From: Lentisphaeria bacterium | Lineage (GTDB): Bacteria > Verrucomicrobiota > Lentisphaeria > Victivallales > GWF2-50-93 | Assembly (NCBI GenBank): GCA_020056205.1 | Contig: JAGVIF010000016.1 | Coordinates: 1-7,637, forward strand | Direction of reading: 5' to 3' | Length of the DNA stretch: 7,637 nucleotides | In this document: in pieces, positions 1-5,243 of the stretch | How the letters are laid out: each line of letters begins with the position of its first letter | How positions within the stretch are numbered: position 1 is the stretch's first letter | Translations under genes and position numbers: made by a program | Notes under the pieces: model-generated | Told to the model about the DNA's origin: nothing | Seen by the model: the letters and a program-made list of their open reading frames with translations, nothing else | The model's database searches: none

Positions 1-4
1 CTTT

Positions 5-87
5 GAAACTGCCGTTGGAGTTCACAGCCCCGAGGCCCCGCGGCTCGGGATCTTCGACTTCAGCGTGTCTCTTTTTTAGGCAGTTTC
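5..87. repeat. Nested inverted repeats at the left edge
   Basis: A perfect 9-bp inverted repeat (GAAACTGCC at 5-13, GGCAGTTTC at 79-87) encloses a GC-rich hairpin at 29-49 with arms CCCGAG and CTCGGG. The same two arms, at the same 21-nt overall length, recur at 101-121 inside the terminator stem. This may be a second terminator or folded RNA end belonging to whatever lies left of the window. A run of six T at 72-77 follows the inner hairpin, but 22 bases after it, so it is not a classical terminator. Confidence 0.35.
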
Positions 88-93
88 TTATTG

Positions 94-124
94 ATAAAAC
101 CCCGAGGCGTAAACGCTCGGGGTT
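94..124 (-). terminator. Rho-independent terminator after prmC
   Basis: A perfect 9-bp GC-rich stem (AACCCCGAG at 98-106, CTCGGGGTT at 116-124) has a 9-nt loop. Read on the minus strand it is followed by TTTTATC. It lies 58 bp past the prmC stop codon and so closes the minus-strand gene set. On the plus strand no T-tract follows, so termination is probably one-directional. Confidence 0.75.
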
Positions 125-181
125 CATCGCTGTCTCCTGACTTCTTTTTGCTTGCGTCTTCATTTACCTACATTTGCGGGT

Positions 182-1012
182 TCATTCAACTGATATAAAT
201 CGCTCTCTTCCGCAAAGATCTTTAAAAATTGAAATTTCGCCGTATAGTGAAATACTTTTGATGAATCGCTGAATTTTCTTCTGTTGATCAGGAGATATTT
301 CGGCGATTACAAAGGCTCCGGCGTTTGCGAAACGCGGCGCTTCAGCGAAAAACCGTCTTAAAACATCAAGTCCATCTTTTCCTCCATCGAGCGCCGACGC
401 CGGTTCATATTTGCGAATTTCGCGGGGGAGAATTTTTAATTCGGAATGTTTGATGTATGGAGGATTTGAGGCGATTATGTCGAATTTTTTATTTTTAAAC
501 GGACTGAACATATCTCCCTTGAAAATGCGCAAATTTGTAGTCGAATATGTTCTTTTATTTTTTCTCGCGCAGCGGAGGGCTTTTTCGGAAATGTCCGAAG
601 CATAGACTTTTAAATCAGGCCTTTCAAACGCGATCGAGACGGCTATCGCCCCGCTTCCGGTTCCGATATCGCAGATGAGGGCGTTTCTTTTGGCTCTCCG
701 GTTTATTATGTCAATCATTATTTCGGTTTCCGGGCGCGGTATTAAAACGCCCGGCCCCACTTTGAGTTCAAGATTTCGGAAATACGCCTTTTGAGTTATG
801 TATTGCAAGGGTTCATTTTTTTTTCGTCTCCCGCACATTTTTAAAACTTTTTTGATGTCTTTATCGGAGACATTTTTCTCTCCCTGCGCAACGAGGTTCA
901 GGATTTTAATTCCAAGCGCTTCGCCGAGAATATATTTGGCTGAAAAATCGGCGTCGGGAACTTTTTCCCGCATATCTTCGGCAATAATTGTCAGAAATTT
1001 TGAGATTTTCAT
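182..1012 (-). CDS. prmC: Peptide chain release factor N5-glutamine methyltransferase PrmC (HemK)
   Basis: PrmC is a cytoplasmic SAM-dependent enzyme that methylates the glutamine of the GGQ motif in release factors RF1 and RF2, speeding peptide release. The 276 residues match the usual family length (about 277 in E. coli). The N-terminal helical release-factor-binding domain ends with the EPLQYI segment (residues 67-72) and PRPETE (92-97). The Rossmann methyltransferase domain shows the SAM loop DIGTGSG (115-121), acidic D140, and the catalytic NPPY (183-186) that binds the substrate glutamine. The later stretch with EP-x3-ALDGG-x-DGLD is also typical. It starts at ATG 1012, 11 nt after the stop of the membrane methyltransferase gene, with no clear Shine-Dalgarno, so translation may depend on the upstream gene. 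In many bacteria prmC follows prfA. Here prfA is absent and an unrelated methyltransferase takes its place. The identification is firm. Confidence 0.96.
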   Translation of the reverse strand: MKISKFLTIIAEDMREKVPDADFSAKYILGEALGIKILNLVAQGEKNVSDKDIKKVLKMCGRRKKNEPLQYITQKAYFRNLELKVGPGVLIPRPETEIMIDIINRRAKRNALICDIGTGSGAIAVSIAFERPDLKVYASDISEKALRCARKNKRTYSTTNLRIFKGDMFSPFKNKKFDIIASNPPYIKHSELKILPREIRKYEPASALDGGKDGLDVLRRFFAEAPRFANAGAFVIAEISPDQQKKIQRFIKSISLYGEISIFKDLCGRERFISVE

Positions 1013-1023
1013 TTAACACGGAA

Positions 1024-1746
1024 TCAGGAATATTTCTTCAGGCTTCTTAATGCTATATAGATGAAAAGACCGGCAAGAAAGAAAATCCACCATTCTATTC
1101 TAAACTCGAATTTTCCGTGTTCAAAATATCCCCCGATCAGCTTTAGAAGCGAAAAAGATGCGACAATGCCGAAGAACCCGGTGTATTCCCTGCGGAGAAC
1201 GCTTTTAAGGGAGAAACCAAGCAGCGGTTTCTTCCACTTTCGGATGTCGGGAACTATAAGCGGGGTTGTTTTTGCCCATTCCTCGAATTCCCTTCCAAAC
1301 TTCTGCCTCAGAAAAGCCTCTTCGGCAAAAATAATCCGCTCATAGTAAAGCCAATAAACCATGATTCCGGTCAGGGCAAACCAGAAGGATTGGGTGAACA
1401 GGGCGATTCCGAGAAAAATCAAAAAGTTTCCAAGGTATAAGGGATGTCTTACTATTGAATACATTCCTGTCGTATTCAGAACATCTGCCCTTTGCCTTTT
1501 TGTGTTTCTTCCCGACGTTCCTTTAGGCGCTGTTCCTACGATAATGCAACGGACCAAAAGACCAAGAAAGGAAATGGCAATGCTTATTCCTTCAAATATG
1601 TCTTCGATCCTTTCGCCGATCAGCTTTTCCATGACGCCGTAATGTCTCAAGGCAAACAGAGCGAGCGGTATAATTAGAAGAGGGATGAAGCTTCTCCATC
1701 GGAAAAGCCAGAGTCCGCTTCTTTCATATTCATCTCTTATAGCCAT
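1024..1746 (-). CDS. Integral membrane methyltransferase, isoprenylcysteine carboxyl methyltransferase (ICMT/PEMT)-like
   Basis: This 240-residue protein is a predicted inner-membrane SAM-dependent methyltransferase. Hydrophobic segments are visible at about residues 19-34, 53-71, 105-135 and, after a charged stretch, about 185-200 and 215-232. The family hallmark is RHPLYLGN (100-107), then YYERIIFAEEAFLRQKFG (134-151) and EFEEWAKTTPLIVP (153-166). In ICMT and phospholipid N-methyltransferase families these regions form the SAM and headgroup pocket. The substrate cannot be read from sequence; bacterial relatives act on lipids or lipid phosphates, so an envelope lipid is a reasonable guess. 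The frame stays open to 1839, but the ATG at 1746 is preferred because GGGAGG lies 6 nt before it and the upstream extension runs through a repeat hairpin. The C-terminal pair of membrane segments extends beyond the core domain. prmC follows 11 nt downstream. Confidence 0.8.
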   Translation of the reverse strand: MAIRDEYERSGLWLFRWRSFIPLLIIPLALFALRHYGVMEKLIGERIEDIFEGISIAISFLGLLVRCIIVGTAPKGTSGRNTKRQRADVLNTTGMYSIVRHPLYLGNFLIFLGIALFTQSFWFALTGIMVYWLYYERIIFAEEAFLRQKFGREFEEWAKTTPLIVPDIRKWKKPLLGFSLKSVLRREYTGFFGIVASFSLLKLIGGYFEHGKFEFRIEWWIFFLAGLFIYIALRSLKKYS

Positions 1747-1752
1747 GACTGA

Positions 1753-1758
1753 CCTCCC
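1753..1758 (-). promoter_or_regulatory. Shine-Dalgarno that fixes the membrane methyltransferase start
   Basis: On the minus strand GGGAGG ends 6 nt before the ATG at 1746. This strong site overrides the longer open frame starting at 1839, whose extra 31 residues would be encoded by a repeat hairpin. The hairpin at 1766-1798 ends 7 nt before this site in the transcript. Confidence 0.75.
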
Positions 1759-1765
1759 AAGGTAA

Positions 1766-1822
1766 ATATTCACCGAACCCCGTCCTTTCGGTGAATATGG
1801 ACATCTAATAAAATGCGAAATC
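1766..1822 (+). repeat. Hairpin repeat copy A (conserved loop CCCCGTCCT plus tail)
   Basis: Perfect 12-bp arms ATATTCACCGAA (1766-1777) and TTCGGTGAATAT (1787-1798) enclose the 9-nt loop CCCCGTCCT (1778-1786). Eight bases later comes the tail AATAAAATGCGAAATC (1807-1822), identical 16/16 to the tail of copy B at 4973-4988. Loop and tail together define the orientation as plus. It lies in the 5' leader of the minus-strand methyltransferase gene, directly before its ribosome binding site. Confidence 0.85.
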
Positions 1823-1827
1823 CGTTC

Positions 1828-1883
1828 GTAGTAGCGCAATTTATTGCGCGTTATCAGTAACGGCGTATAAATTCGCCTACTAC
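1828..1883. repeat. Cloverleaf-like 56-bp element (four-way junction)
   Basis: The element divides as 7+14+14+14+7. The outer arms GTAGTAG (1828-1834) and CTACTAC (1877-1883) pair. Between them lie three 14-nt blocks, each self-complementary with a 4-nt loop: CGCAA-TTTA-TTGCG (1835-1848), CGTTA-TCAG-TAACG (1849-1862), and GCGTA-TAAA-TTCGC (1863-1876, one mismatch). The first and third blocks have mutually complementary loops. It could be an interspersed repeat, a cruciform-forming site or a structured RNA. No coding frame explains it. Confidence 0.7.
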
Positions 1884-1897
1884 AAACAAAGCGGCGC

Positions 1898-2042
1898 CGA
1901 TAGCGACCCCGACCCGAATGGCGCTAAGTTAAGGATTTCGAAAAAAGTAACTCGGGTCTACTGGCCCGATAGTCGCGGGTCAGATAGACCCGCGCTACTT
2001 CGAATTGCACCTTAACTTAGCGCCATTCGATACCGACCCCGA
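1898..2042. repeat. Near-identical 15-bp direct repeats flanking the MITE-like element
   Basis: CGATAGCGACCCCGA (1898-1912) and CGATACCGACCCCGA (2028-2042) match at 14 of 15 positions and bracket the inverted-repeat element at 1915-2029. They do not abut its ends symmetrically: on the left two bases intervene, and on the right the repeat overlaps the last two bases. They may be a target duplication or part of the element. Confidence 0.5.
1915..2029. mobile_element. MITE-like element with perfect 20-bp terminal inverted repeats
   Basis: CGAATGGCGCTAAGTTAAGG (1915-1934) and its exact reverse complement (2010-2029) bound a 115-bp segment with no coding capacity. Inside is a second long inverted repeat: 1946-1960 pairs with 1985-1999 (13 of 15). 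Alternatively it folds as two smaller hairpins, TCGGGTC/GGCCCGA (1952-1958, 1963-1969) and a perfect 8-bp CGCGGGTC/GACCCGCG (1974-1981, 1987-1994). Perfect termini suggest recent movement or strong structural constraint. No transposase is in the window, so if mobile it would be acted on in trans. The structure is directly visible; the MITE label is inference. Confidence 0.7.
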
Positions 2043-2076
2043 AAAAGGCAACAGTTTCAAAGGAGAAAGCAGTTTT

Positions 2077-2093
2077 AGTTTTGCAATTGGCTC
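2077..2093 (-). repeat. Post-stop 17-nt motif, copy 1
   Basis: On the minus strand GAGCCAATTGCAAAACT begins 2 nt after the TAA of the TPR gene. The same 17-mer recurs at 7539-7555, and with one change at 4869-4885 just after the mnmG stop. Chance recurrence of a 17-mer three times in 7.6 kb is very unlikely. Function unknown. Confidence 0.7.
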
Positions 2094-2095
2094 TT

Positions 2096-2746
2096 TTATT
2101 TTTCGCACAGATACTTCATCAACTGCGCCTGCTGATAGTGAGGATTTTCTTTTTCTTCGGTGAGTGATGCGGGGTTTATGAGGTCAAGACAGGATTTTGC
2201 CTGGGACAATTTTCCGAGCGTTATGAAAATTCTTGCGGCGGAGCAATTTGCGCCGGCCCTGTATTCGGCCGGATATTTAGGGGAGAGACCTATCGCTGAA
2301 TATTTTTCGGCGGCCTCTTCGGGCTTTCCGCTTTGTTCGATGGCGCAGGCTTCGTTGAGAGCCGACTGAGCCTTCAGGTCATCGTAGCGGCTTTTTTGGG
2401 CGAGGGCGGAAAAAATTTCAATAGCCTTTTTGTAGTCTTTCGTCCCGAAATAAAGTGTTCCAAGTTTCAATCTCGCGTAGTCGGAGGACTTATAGTTGGG
2501 ATATTTCTTCAATAAGGCCTCTATTTCCTCGATTGTCTTAGCCGAGTTGATTTGCGCGGCGACGGACAAATCATCCGACGCGAACCGGTTTTTTAATTGA
2601 ATCCCAACTCCGATCAGCAGAATTATCACTACGCAAAGTATGGCTATATTTTTAAAGTGGCTCGAAAAAAAGTTTTCAAAGACCGTCAATTCTTTATACG
2701 CCGATTCAATGGCGTCATCTCCAGTATTTTTTTTATGTTCAGACAT
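2096..2746 (-). CDS. Single-pass membrane tetratricopeptide-repeat protein (YfgM/TPR_21-like)
   Basis: This protein of about 216 residues has a short hydrophilic N-terminus (residues 1-32), one hydrophobic segment (about 33-51, NIAILCVVIILLIGVGIQL) and a long soluble C-terminal part rich in helical repeats. Repeat-like pairs include YARLKLGTLYFGTKDYKKAIEIF (around 88-110), the AEKYSAIG region, and AARIFITLGKLSQAKSCLDL. This architecture fits the YfgM/TPR_21-type inner-membrane proteins, some of which assist the SecYEG translocon, but the assignment rests on architecture only. The open frame could begin at a TTG at 2767, but that codon overlaps the GGAGGAG ribosome binding site, so ATG 2746 is chosen. 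In YfgM genes a neighbouring hisS or bamB is common; neither is seen here. It is first in the minus-strand gene set, but 350 bp of repeats separate it from the methyltransferase. Confidence 0.7.
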   Translation of the reverse strand: MSEHKKNTGDDAIESAYKELTVFENFFSSHFKNIAILCVVIILLIGVGIQLKNRFASDDLSVAAQINSAKTIEEIEALLKKYPNYKSSDYARLKLGTLYFGTKDYKKAIEIFSALAQKSRYDDLKAQSALNEACAIEQSGKPEEAAEKYSAIGLSPKYPAEYRAGANCSAARIFITLGKLSQAKSCLDLINPASLTEEKENPHYQQAQLMKYLCEK

Positions 2747-2758
2747 GTTTATTAATAT

Positions 2759-2765
2759 CTCCTCC
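2759..2765 (-). promoter_or_regulatory. Shine-Dalgarno of the TPR gene
   Basis: GGAGGAG on the minus strand lies 12 nt before the ATG at 2746. The spacing is long but no better site exists. It rules out the TTG at 2767 as the start, because that codon overlaps the site. Confidence 0.6.
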
Positions 2766-2796
2766 AAAAAAAATTTATTTTGTCAATCTGCGGTGT

Positions 2797-2824
2797 ATCT
2801 TAACCCGATTTGCGCGTAAATCAA
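2797..2824 (-). promoter_or_regulatory. Possible sigma-70 type promoter for the TPR gene
   Basis: On the minus strand TTGATT (2824-2819) is followed after 16 nt by TAAGAT (2802-2797), about 50 nt before the TPR start codon. Each hexamer matches the E. coli consensus at four of six (TTGATT) or five of six (TAAGAT) positions. Promoter preferences in this lineage are unknown. Confidence 0.3.
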
Positions 2825-2863
2825 ATCCAACGGGTGTAAATTCGACCCAATTGCGAAATTAAG

Positions 2864-2920
2864 GCGGGCCGCGCCCGCAACCCAAAAGAATAAAAGAAAG
2901 GGTTCAGGGTTCAGCGTTCA
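2864..2920. repeat. GC hairpin and imperfect heptamer repeats in the divergent intergenic region
   Basis: GCGGGC (2864-2869) pairs with GCCCGC (2873-2878) across a 3-nt loop. After an A-rich stretch come three heptamers, GGGTTCA (2900-2906), GGGTTCA (2907-2913) and GCGTTCA (2914-2920). Nothing else was recognised in the 256-bp region between the divergent TPR and mnmG genes apart from the promoter candidate and the hairpin before mnmG. Confidence 0.5.
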
Positions 2921-2963
2921 GGATAAATGACGACGCAACCAAAAGAGTACAGGAGATAGCAGA

Positions 2964-2998
2964 CAGCGACGGGTTGCGAATTGCGCAGTCAGTCGCTG
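2964..2998 (+). promoter_or_regulatory. Hairpin directly before the mnmG start codon
   Basis: CAGCGAC (2964-2970) is the exact reverse complement of GTCGCTG (2992-2998). An inner stem TGCG/CGCA (2975-2978, 2984-2987) sits between them, with 4-nt internal gaps on both sides. The structure ends 4 nt before ATG 3003, where a ribosome binding site would normally be, and no Shine-Dalgarno is visible. It may influence mnmG translation, or be coincidental. Confidence 0.4.
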
Positions 2999-3002
2999 AA
3001 TT

Positions 3003-4862
3003 ATGATGAAAAACAATTTTTACGATGTGATTGTGGCAGGGGGCGGACACGCCGGATGCGAGGCGGCTCACGCCGCCGCAAGGACTGGGGCAAGAACCCT
3101 CCTCCTGACTATGAACATGGATCATATCGCTCAAATGAGTTGTAATCCTGCCATAGGCGGCCTTGCTAAGGGGCAGGTGGTGAGGGAGATTGACGCGCTC
3201 GGCGGGATAATGGGAAAGGTCGCCGATGCTTCAGCCATACAGTTCAGGATGCTGAACCGCAAGAAAGGCCCCGCCGTATGGAGTCCAAGAGCCCAGTGCG
3301 ACAGGGTCTGCTATCAGAGGGCGATAAAAAGAGAGCTTGAAATATGCCCGAATCTTGATGTCCGGCAAGGAGAACTTATGTCTTTTGTCATGGGCAACGG
3401 ACAGATTCAGGGGATAAAGACCCAGTTTGACGATGAGTTTCTCTGCAAGGCGATAGCGCTTGCTCCCGGCACTTTCATGTCGGGGAGACTTCACTACGGG
3501 CTTAGTCATTTTGCGGGCGGCAGAGCAGGTGATTTCTCATCAGACGCGCTCCCCGCCGCACTGAAGGGGCAACTCGGATTAAAGCTTGCAAGATTAAAAA
3601 CCGGCACTCCGGCAAGAGTTTTAGCCAAGACAATTGATTTTGAAAAAATGGAGTTGCAGGAGGCTGAAAAAGTTGGGCGTCTTTTTAGTTTTTTTCATTC
3701 CGATGTCATGCCGCGCGCGGTGAGAAAGGACATGCCGTGTTATATCGTGAAAAGCACGCGGAGGACGGGAGAAATCATAAGAGAAAATATTGACAGATCC
3801 CCGCTCTACGGCGGGAAAATTTCCGGAGTCGGCGCCAGATACTGTCCTTCATTTGAGGATAAAATTATAAAATTTCCTCATCATGAAACTCACCTGCTTT
3901 TTCTTGAGCCGGAGGGAGAATTCACGGAGGAATACTATCTTAACGGAATTTCAACGAGTCTGCCGGTGGATGTCCAAGTTGAGATGCTGCGCTCAATTCC
4001 CGGACTTGAACGCTCGATAATTTCAAGATACGCCTACGCTATAGAATACGATTTTTTGCCGCCTGAACAGATGCTCCGCACTCTTCAGCTTAAAAAATGG
4101 CCAAATATCCTGCCGGCAGGACAGATAAACGGCACAAGCGGATACGAGGAGGCCGGAGGGCAGGGGCTTGTCGCGGGGATGAACGCCGCGAAAATCGCGG
4201 AGGGATCCGAACCGGCCGAGTTCGGAAGAGAAAATTCATACATAGGAGTTATGATAGACGACCTTACGACGAAAGACATCGTTGAGCCTTACAGACTTTT
4301 TACGAGCAGGGCTGAATACAGGTTGTCTCTGCGGCAGGACAACGCAGACCTCAGGCTTTGCCAATTCGCGAAAGACAACAGGCTCATAGACTCCGCGAAA
4401 TTCGAGGAATTCAGCGAATACCGCGAAAAATTCGATATTGCCGTAAAAGCGTTGGAAGCCCAAACGCCCGGCGCAAAGGAATTAAAAGAAAAAATTCTCG
4501 GATTCGGCGGAATCCCGGAAAATATCCCCGGCGGCCTGCCTCTTGAAATGCTTGGCTTGAAAAATGATCCATTGTCAAAAAGGGTTCTCGAACAAATCGC
4601 GATAAACGTTCATTACGAGGGATACATCAGGATAGAAAAAAGAGAGGTGGAAAAAATGCGCCGGCTCGAGTCTGAAAAAATCCCTGAAGATTTAGACTAT
4701 TCCAATATGAAGGGACTTCGAAATGAATCGCGGTCAAAATTGTTGAAAATCAGGCCGACAACCCTCGCCCAAGCTTCAAGAATTGACGGAGTAACACCGC
4801 CCGAAATAGCCCTGATACAAGTTCACTTGAAAAAAATAGCAGGAGCCAAAAATAGAAAGTGA
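3003..4862 (+). CDS. mnmG: tRNA uridine-5-carboxymethylaminomethyl modification enzyme MnmG (GidA)
   Basis: MnmG is a cytoplasmic FAD-dependent enzyme. With the GTPase MnmE it installs the (carboxymethyl)aminomethyl group on the wobble uridine of certain tRNAs. At 619 residues it is full length (about 629 in E. coli). The FAD-binding GGGHAG is at 13-18, followed by QMSCNPAIGGLAKG (44-57), RLKTGTPAR (197-205), the catalytic-cysteine segment GARYCPSFEDK (277-287, C281), PAGQINGTSGYEEA (371-384), DDLTTKD (419-425) and TSRAEYRL (434-441). The C-terminal helical domain that contacts MnmE and tRNA is intact through TPPEIALIQVHLKK. The canonical RATRAQADR segment reads WSPRAQCDR (92-101), a variant I associate with PVC and Bacteroidetes-like proteins (inference). 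An in-frame TGA at 2997-2999 fixes the start to the tandem ATGATG at 3003/3006, which lacks a visible Shine-Dalgarno. mnmE and rsmG, frequent neighbours, are not in the window. Confidence 0.97.
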   Translation: MMKNNFYDVIVAGGGHAGCEAAHAAARTGARTLLLTMNMDHIAQMSCNPAIGGLAKGQVVREIDALGGIMGKVADASAIQFRMLNRKKGPAVWSPRAQCDRVCYQRAIKRELEICPNLDVRQGELMSFVMGNGQIQGIKTQFDDEFLCKAIALAPGTFMSGRLHYGLSHFAGGRAGDFSSDALPAALKGQLGLKLARLKTGTPARVLAKTIDFEKMELQEAEKVGRLFSFFHSDVMPRAVRKDMPCYIVKSTRRTGEIIRENIDRSPLYGGKISGVGARYCPSFEDKIIKFPHHETHLLFLEPEGEFTEEYYLNGISTSLPVDVQVEMLRSIPGLERSIISRYAYAIEYDFLPPEQMLRTLQLKKWPNILPAGQINGTSGYEEAGGQGLVAGMNAAKIAEGSEPAEFGRENSYIGVMIDDLTTKDIVEPYRLFTSRAEYRLSLRQDNADLRLCQFAKDNRLIDSAKFEEFSEYREKFDIAVKALEAQTPGAKELKEKILGFGGIPENIPGGLPLEMLGLKNDPLSKRVLEQIAINVHYEGYIRIEKREVEKMRRLESEKIPEDLDYSNMKGLRNESRSKLLKIRPTTLAQASRIDGVTPPEIALIQVHLKKIAGAKNRK

Positions 4863-4868
4863 ATATTT

Positions 4869-4887
4869 GAGCCAATTGCAGAACTCA
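4869..4887 (+). repeat. Post-stop 17-nt motif, copy 2
   Basis: GAGCCAATTGCAGAACTCA begins 6 nt after the mnmG TGA. It differs at one position from the 17-mer at 2077-2093 (minus) and 7539-7555 (plus). The similarity to the third copy continues to about 4894 (TAAACCG versus AAACCG). Confidence 0.7.
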
Positions 4888-4927
4888 TAAACCGCGCCGT
4901 TGCAGATGCCATCGGAGGGCTCGCAAA

Positions 4928-4988
4928 GTATAAGTTCAGTAAACCCCGTCCTTTTACTGAACTTATACAAAAAATAAAATGCGAAATC
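4928..4988 (+). repeat. Hairpin repeat copy B
   Basis: Perfect 16-bp arms GTATAAGTTCAGTAAA (4928-4943) and TTTACTGAACTTATAC (4953-4968) hold the loop CCCCGTCCT (4944-4952), identical to the loop of copy A although the stem differs. The tail AATAAAATGCGAAATC (4973-4988) is also identical to that of copy A. Confidence 0.9.
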
Positions 4989-5054
4989 AATATTTTTGTT
5001 CTTTTTTAGTGAAAAAGAGCTGTCAATAAGATGTTTTTGCAGAGAAACAAACTC

Positions 5055-5113
5055 TTTCGCATTTTTCCATATGTAAATATTCACCGAAAAGACGGGGTTC
5101 GATGAATCTTTAC
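5055..5113 (-). repeat. Hairpin repeat copy C (inverted relative to B)
   Basis: The arms GTAAATATTCACCGAA (5073-5088) and TTCGATGAATCTTTAC (5098-5113) pair at 14 of 16 positions. The loop AAGACGGGG (5089-5097) is the reverse complement of the family loop with one change. The tail, in reverse, is TTTCGCATTTTT (5055-5066), to the left of the stem as expected for this orientation. The left arm extends the copy A type stem and matches copy A 16/16 from 1762 to 1777. Confidence 0.85.
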
Positions 5114-5170
5114 TCACAATGCTTGACTTTTTCTTTGCCGCGGTATAGAATATGCTCGTCCCAACGTACA

Positions 5171-5199
5171 TATTCGCTGAAGGACAGGGGTTCAGTGAA
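5171..5199 (-). repeat. Hairpin repeat copy D (degenerate, inverted relative to E)
   Basis: TATTCGCTGA (5171-5180) and TTCAGTGAA (5191-5199) form an imperfect stem around AGGACAGGGG (5181-5190), the reverse complement of the family loop with one inserted base. Outer pairing decays and no tail is recognisable. It ends 2 nt before copy E. Confidence 0.65.
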
Positions 5200-5201
5200 G
5201 A

Positions 5202-5243
5202 GTATAAGTTCGGTAAACCCTGTCCTTGTTACTGAACTTATAC
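5202..5243 (+). repeat. Hairpin repeat copy E
   Basis: The arms GTATAAGTTCGGTAA (5202-5216) and TTACTGAACTTATAC (5229-5243) pair with one G-T wobble. The loop region ACCCTGTCCTTG contains CCCTGTCCT, one change from the family loop. The stem is of the copy B type. It ends 34 nt before the start codon of the Uma2 gene. Confidence 0.85.

Noticed and set aside
2..79. Plus-strand open frame from the left edge ending at TAG 77-79, possibly the C-terminus of a convergent gene
   Set aside because: Only 25 residues, no recognisable motif, another frame is equally open, and the sequence forms inverted repeats. Not enough support to call a gene.
1747..1839. Longer start for the membrane methyltransferase
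   Set aside because: The extra 31 residues are encoded by repeat hairpin A, and a strong Shine-Dalgarno precedes ATG 1746.
1828..1883. tRNA gene suggested by the cloverleaf-like fold
   Set aside because: Only 56 bp, arms of equal length, no T-loop GTTCRA consensus, no CCA end and no anticodon-arm geometry.
2900..2920. Heptamer GGGTTCA repeats as iterons of a replication origin
   Set aside because: Only three imperfect units, no DnaA boxes and no initiator gene nearby.
4928..4968. Hairpin B as the mnmG Rho-independent terminator
   Set aside because: No T-tract follows (an A-rich run does), and the same hairpin occurs in leaders and in both orientations.
4776..5171. Minus-strand open frame of 131 codons
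   Set aside because: It runs through the 3' end of mnmG and hairpin repeats B and C, has no ribosome binding site and no recognisable domain.
4928..5243. CRISPR array
   Set aside because: The repeats are palindromes in both orientations with irregular spacing and non-unique spacers, and no cas genes are present.
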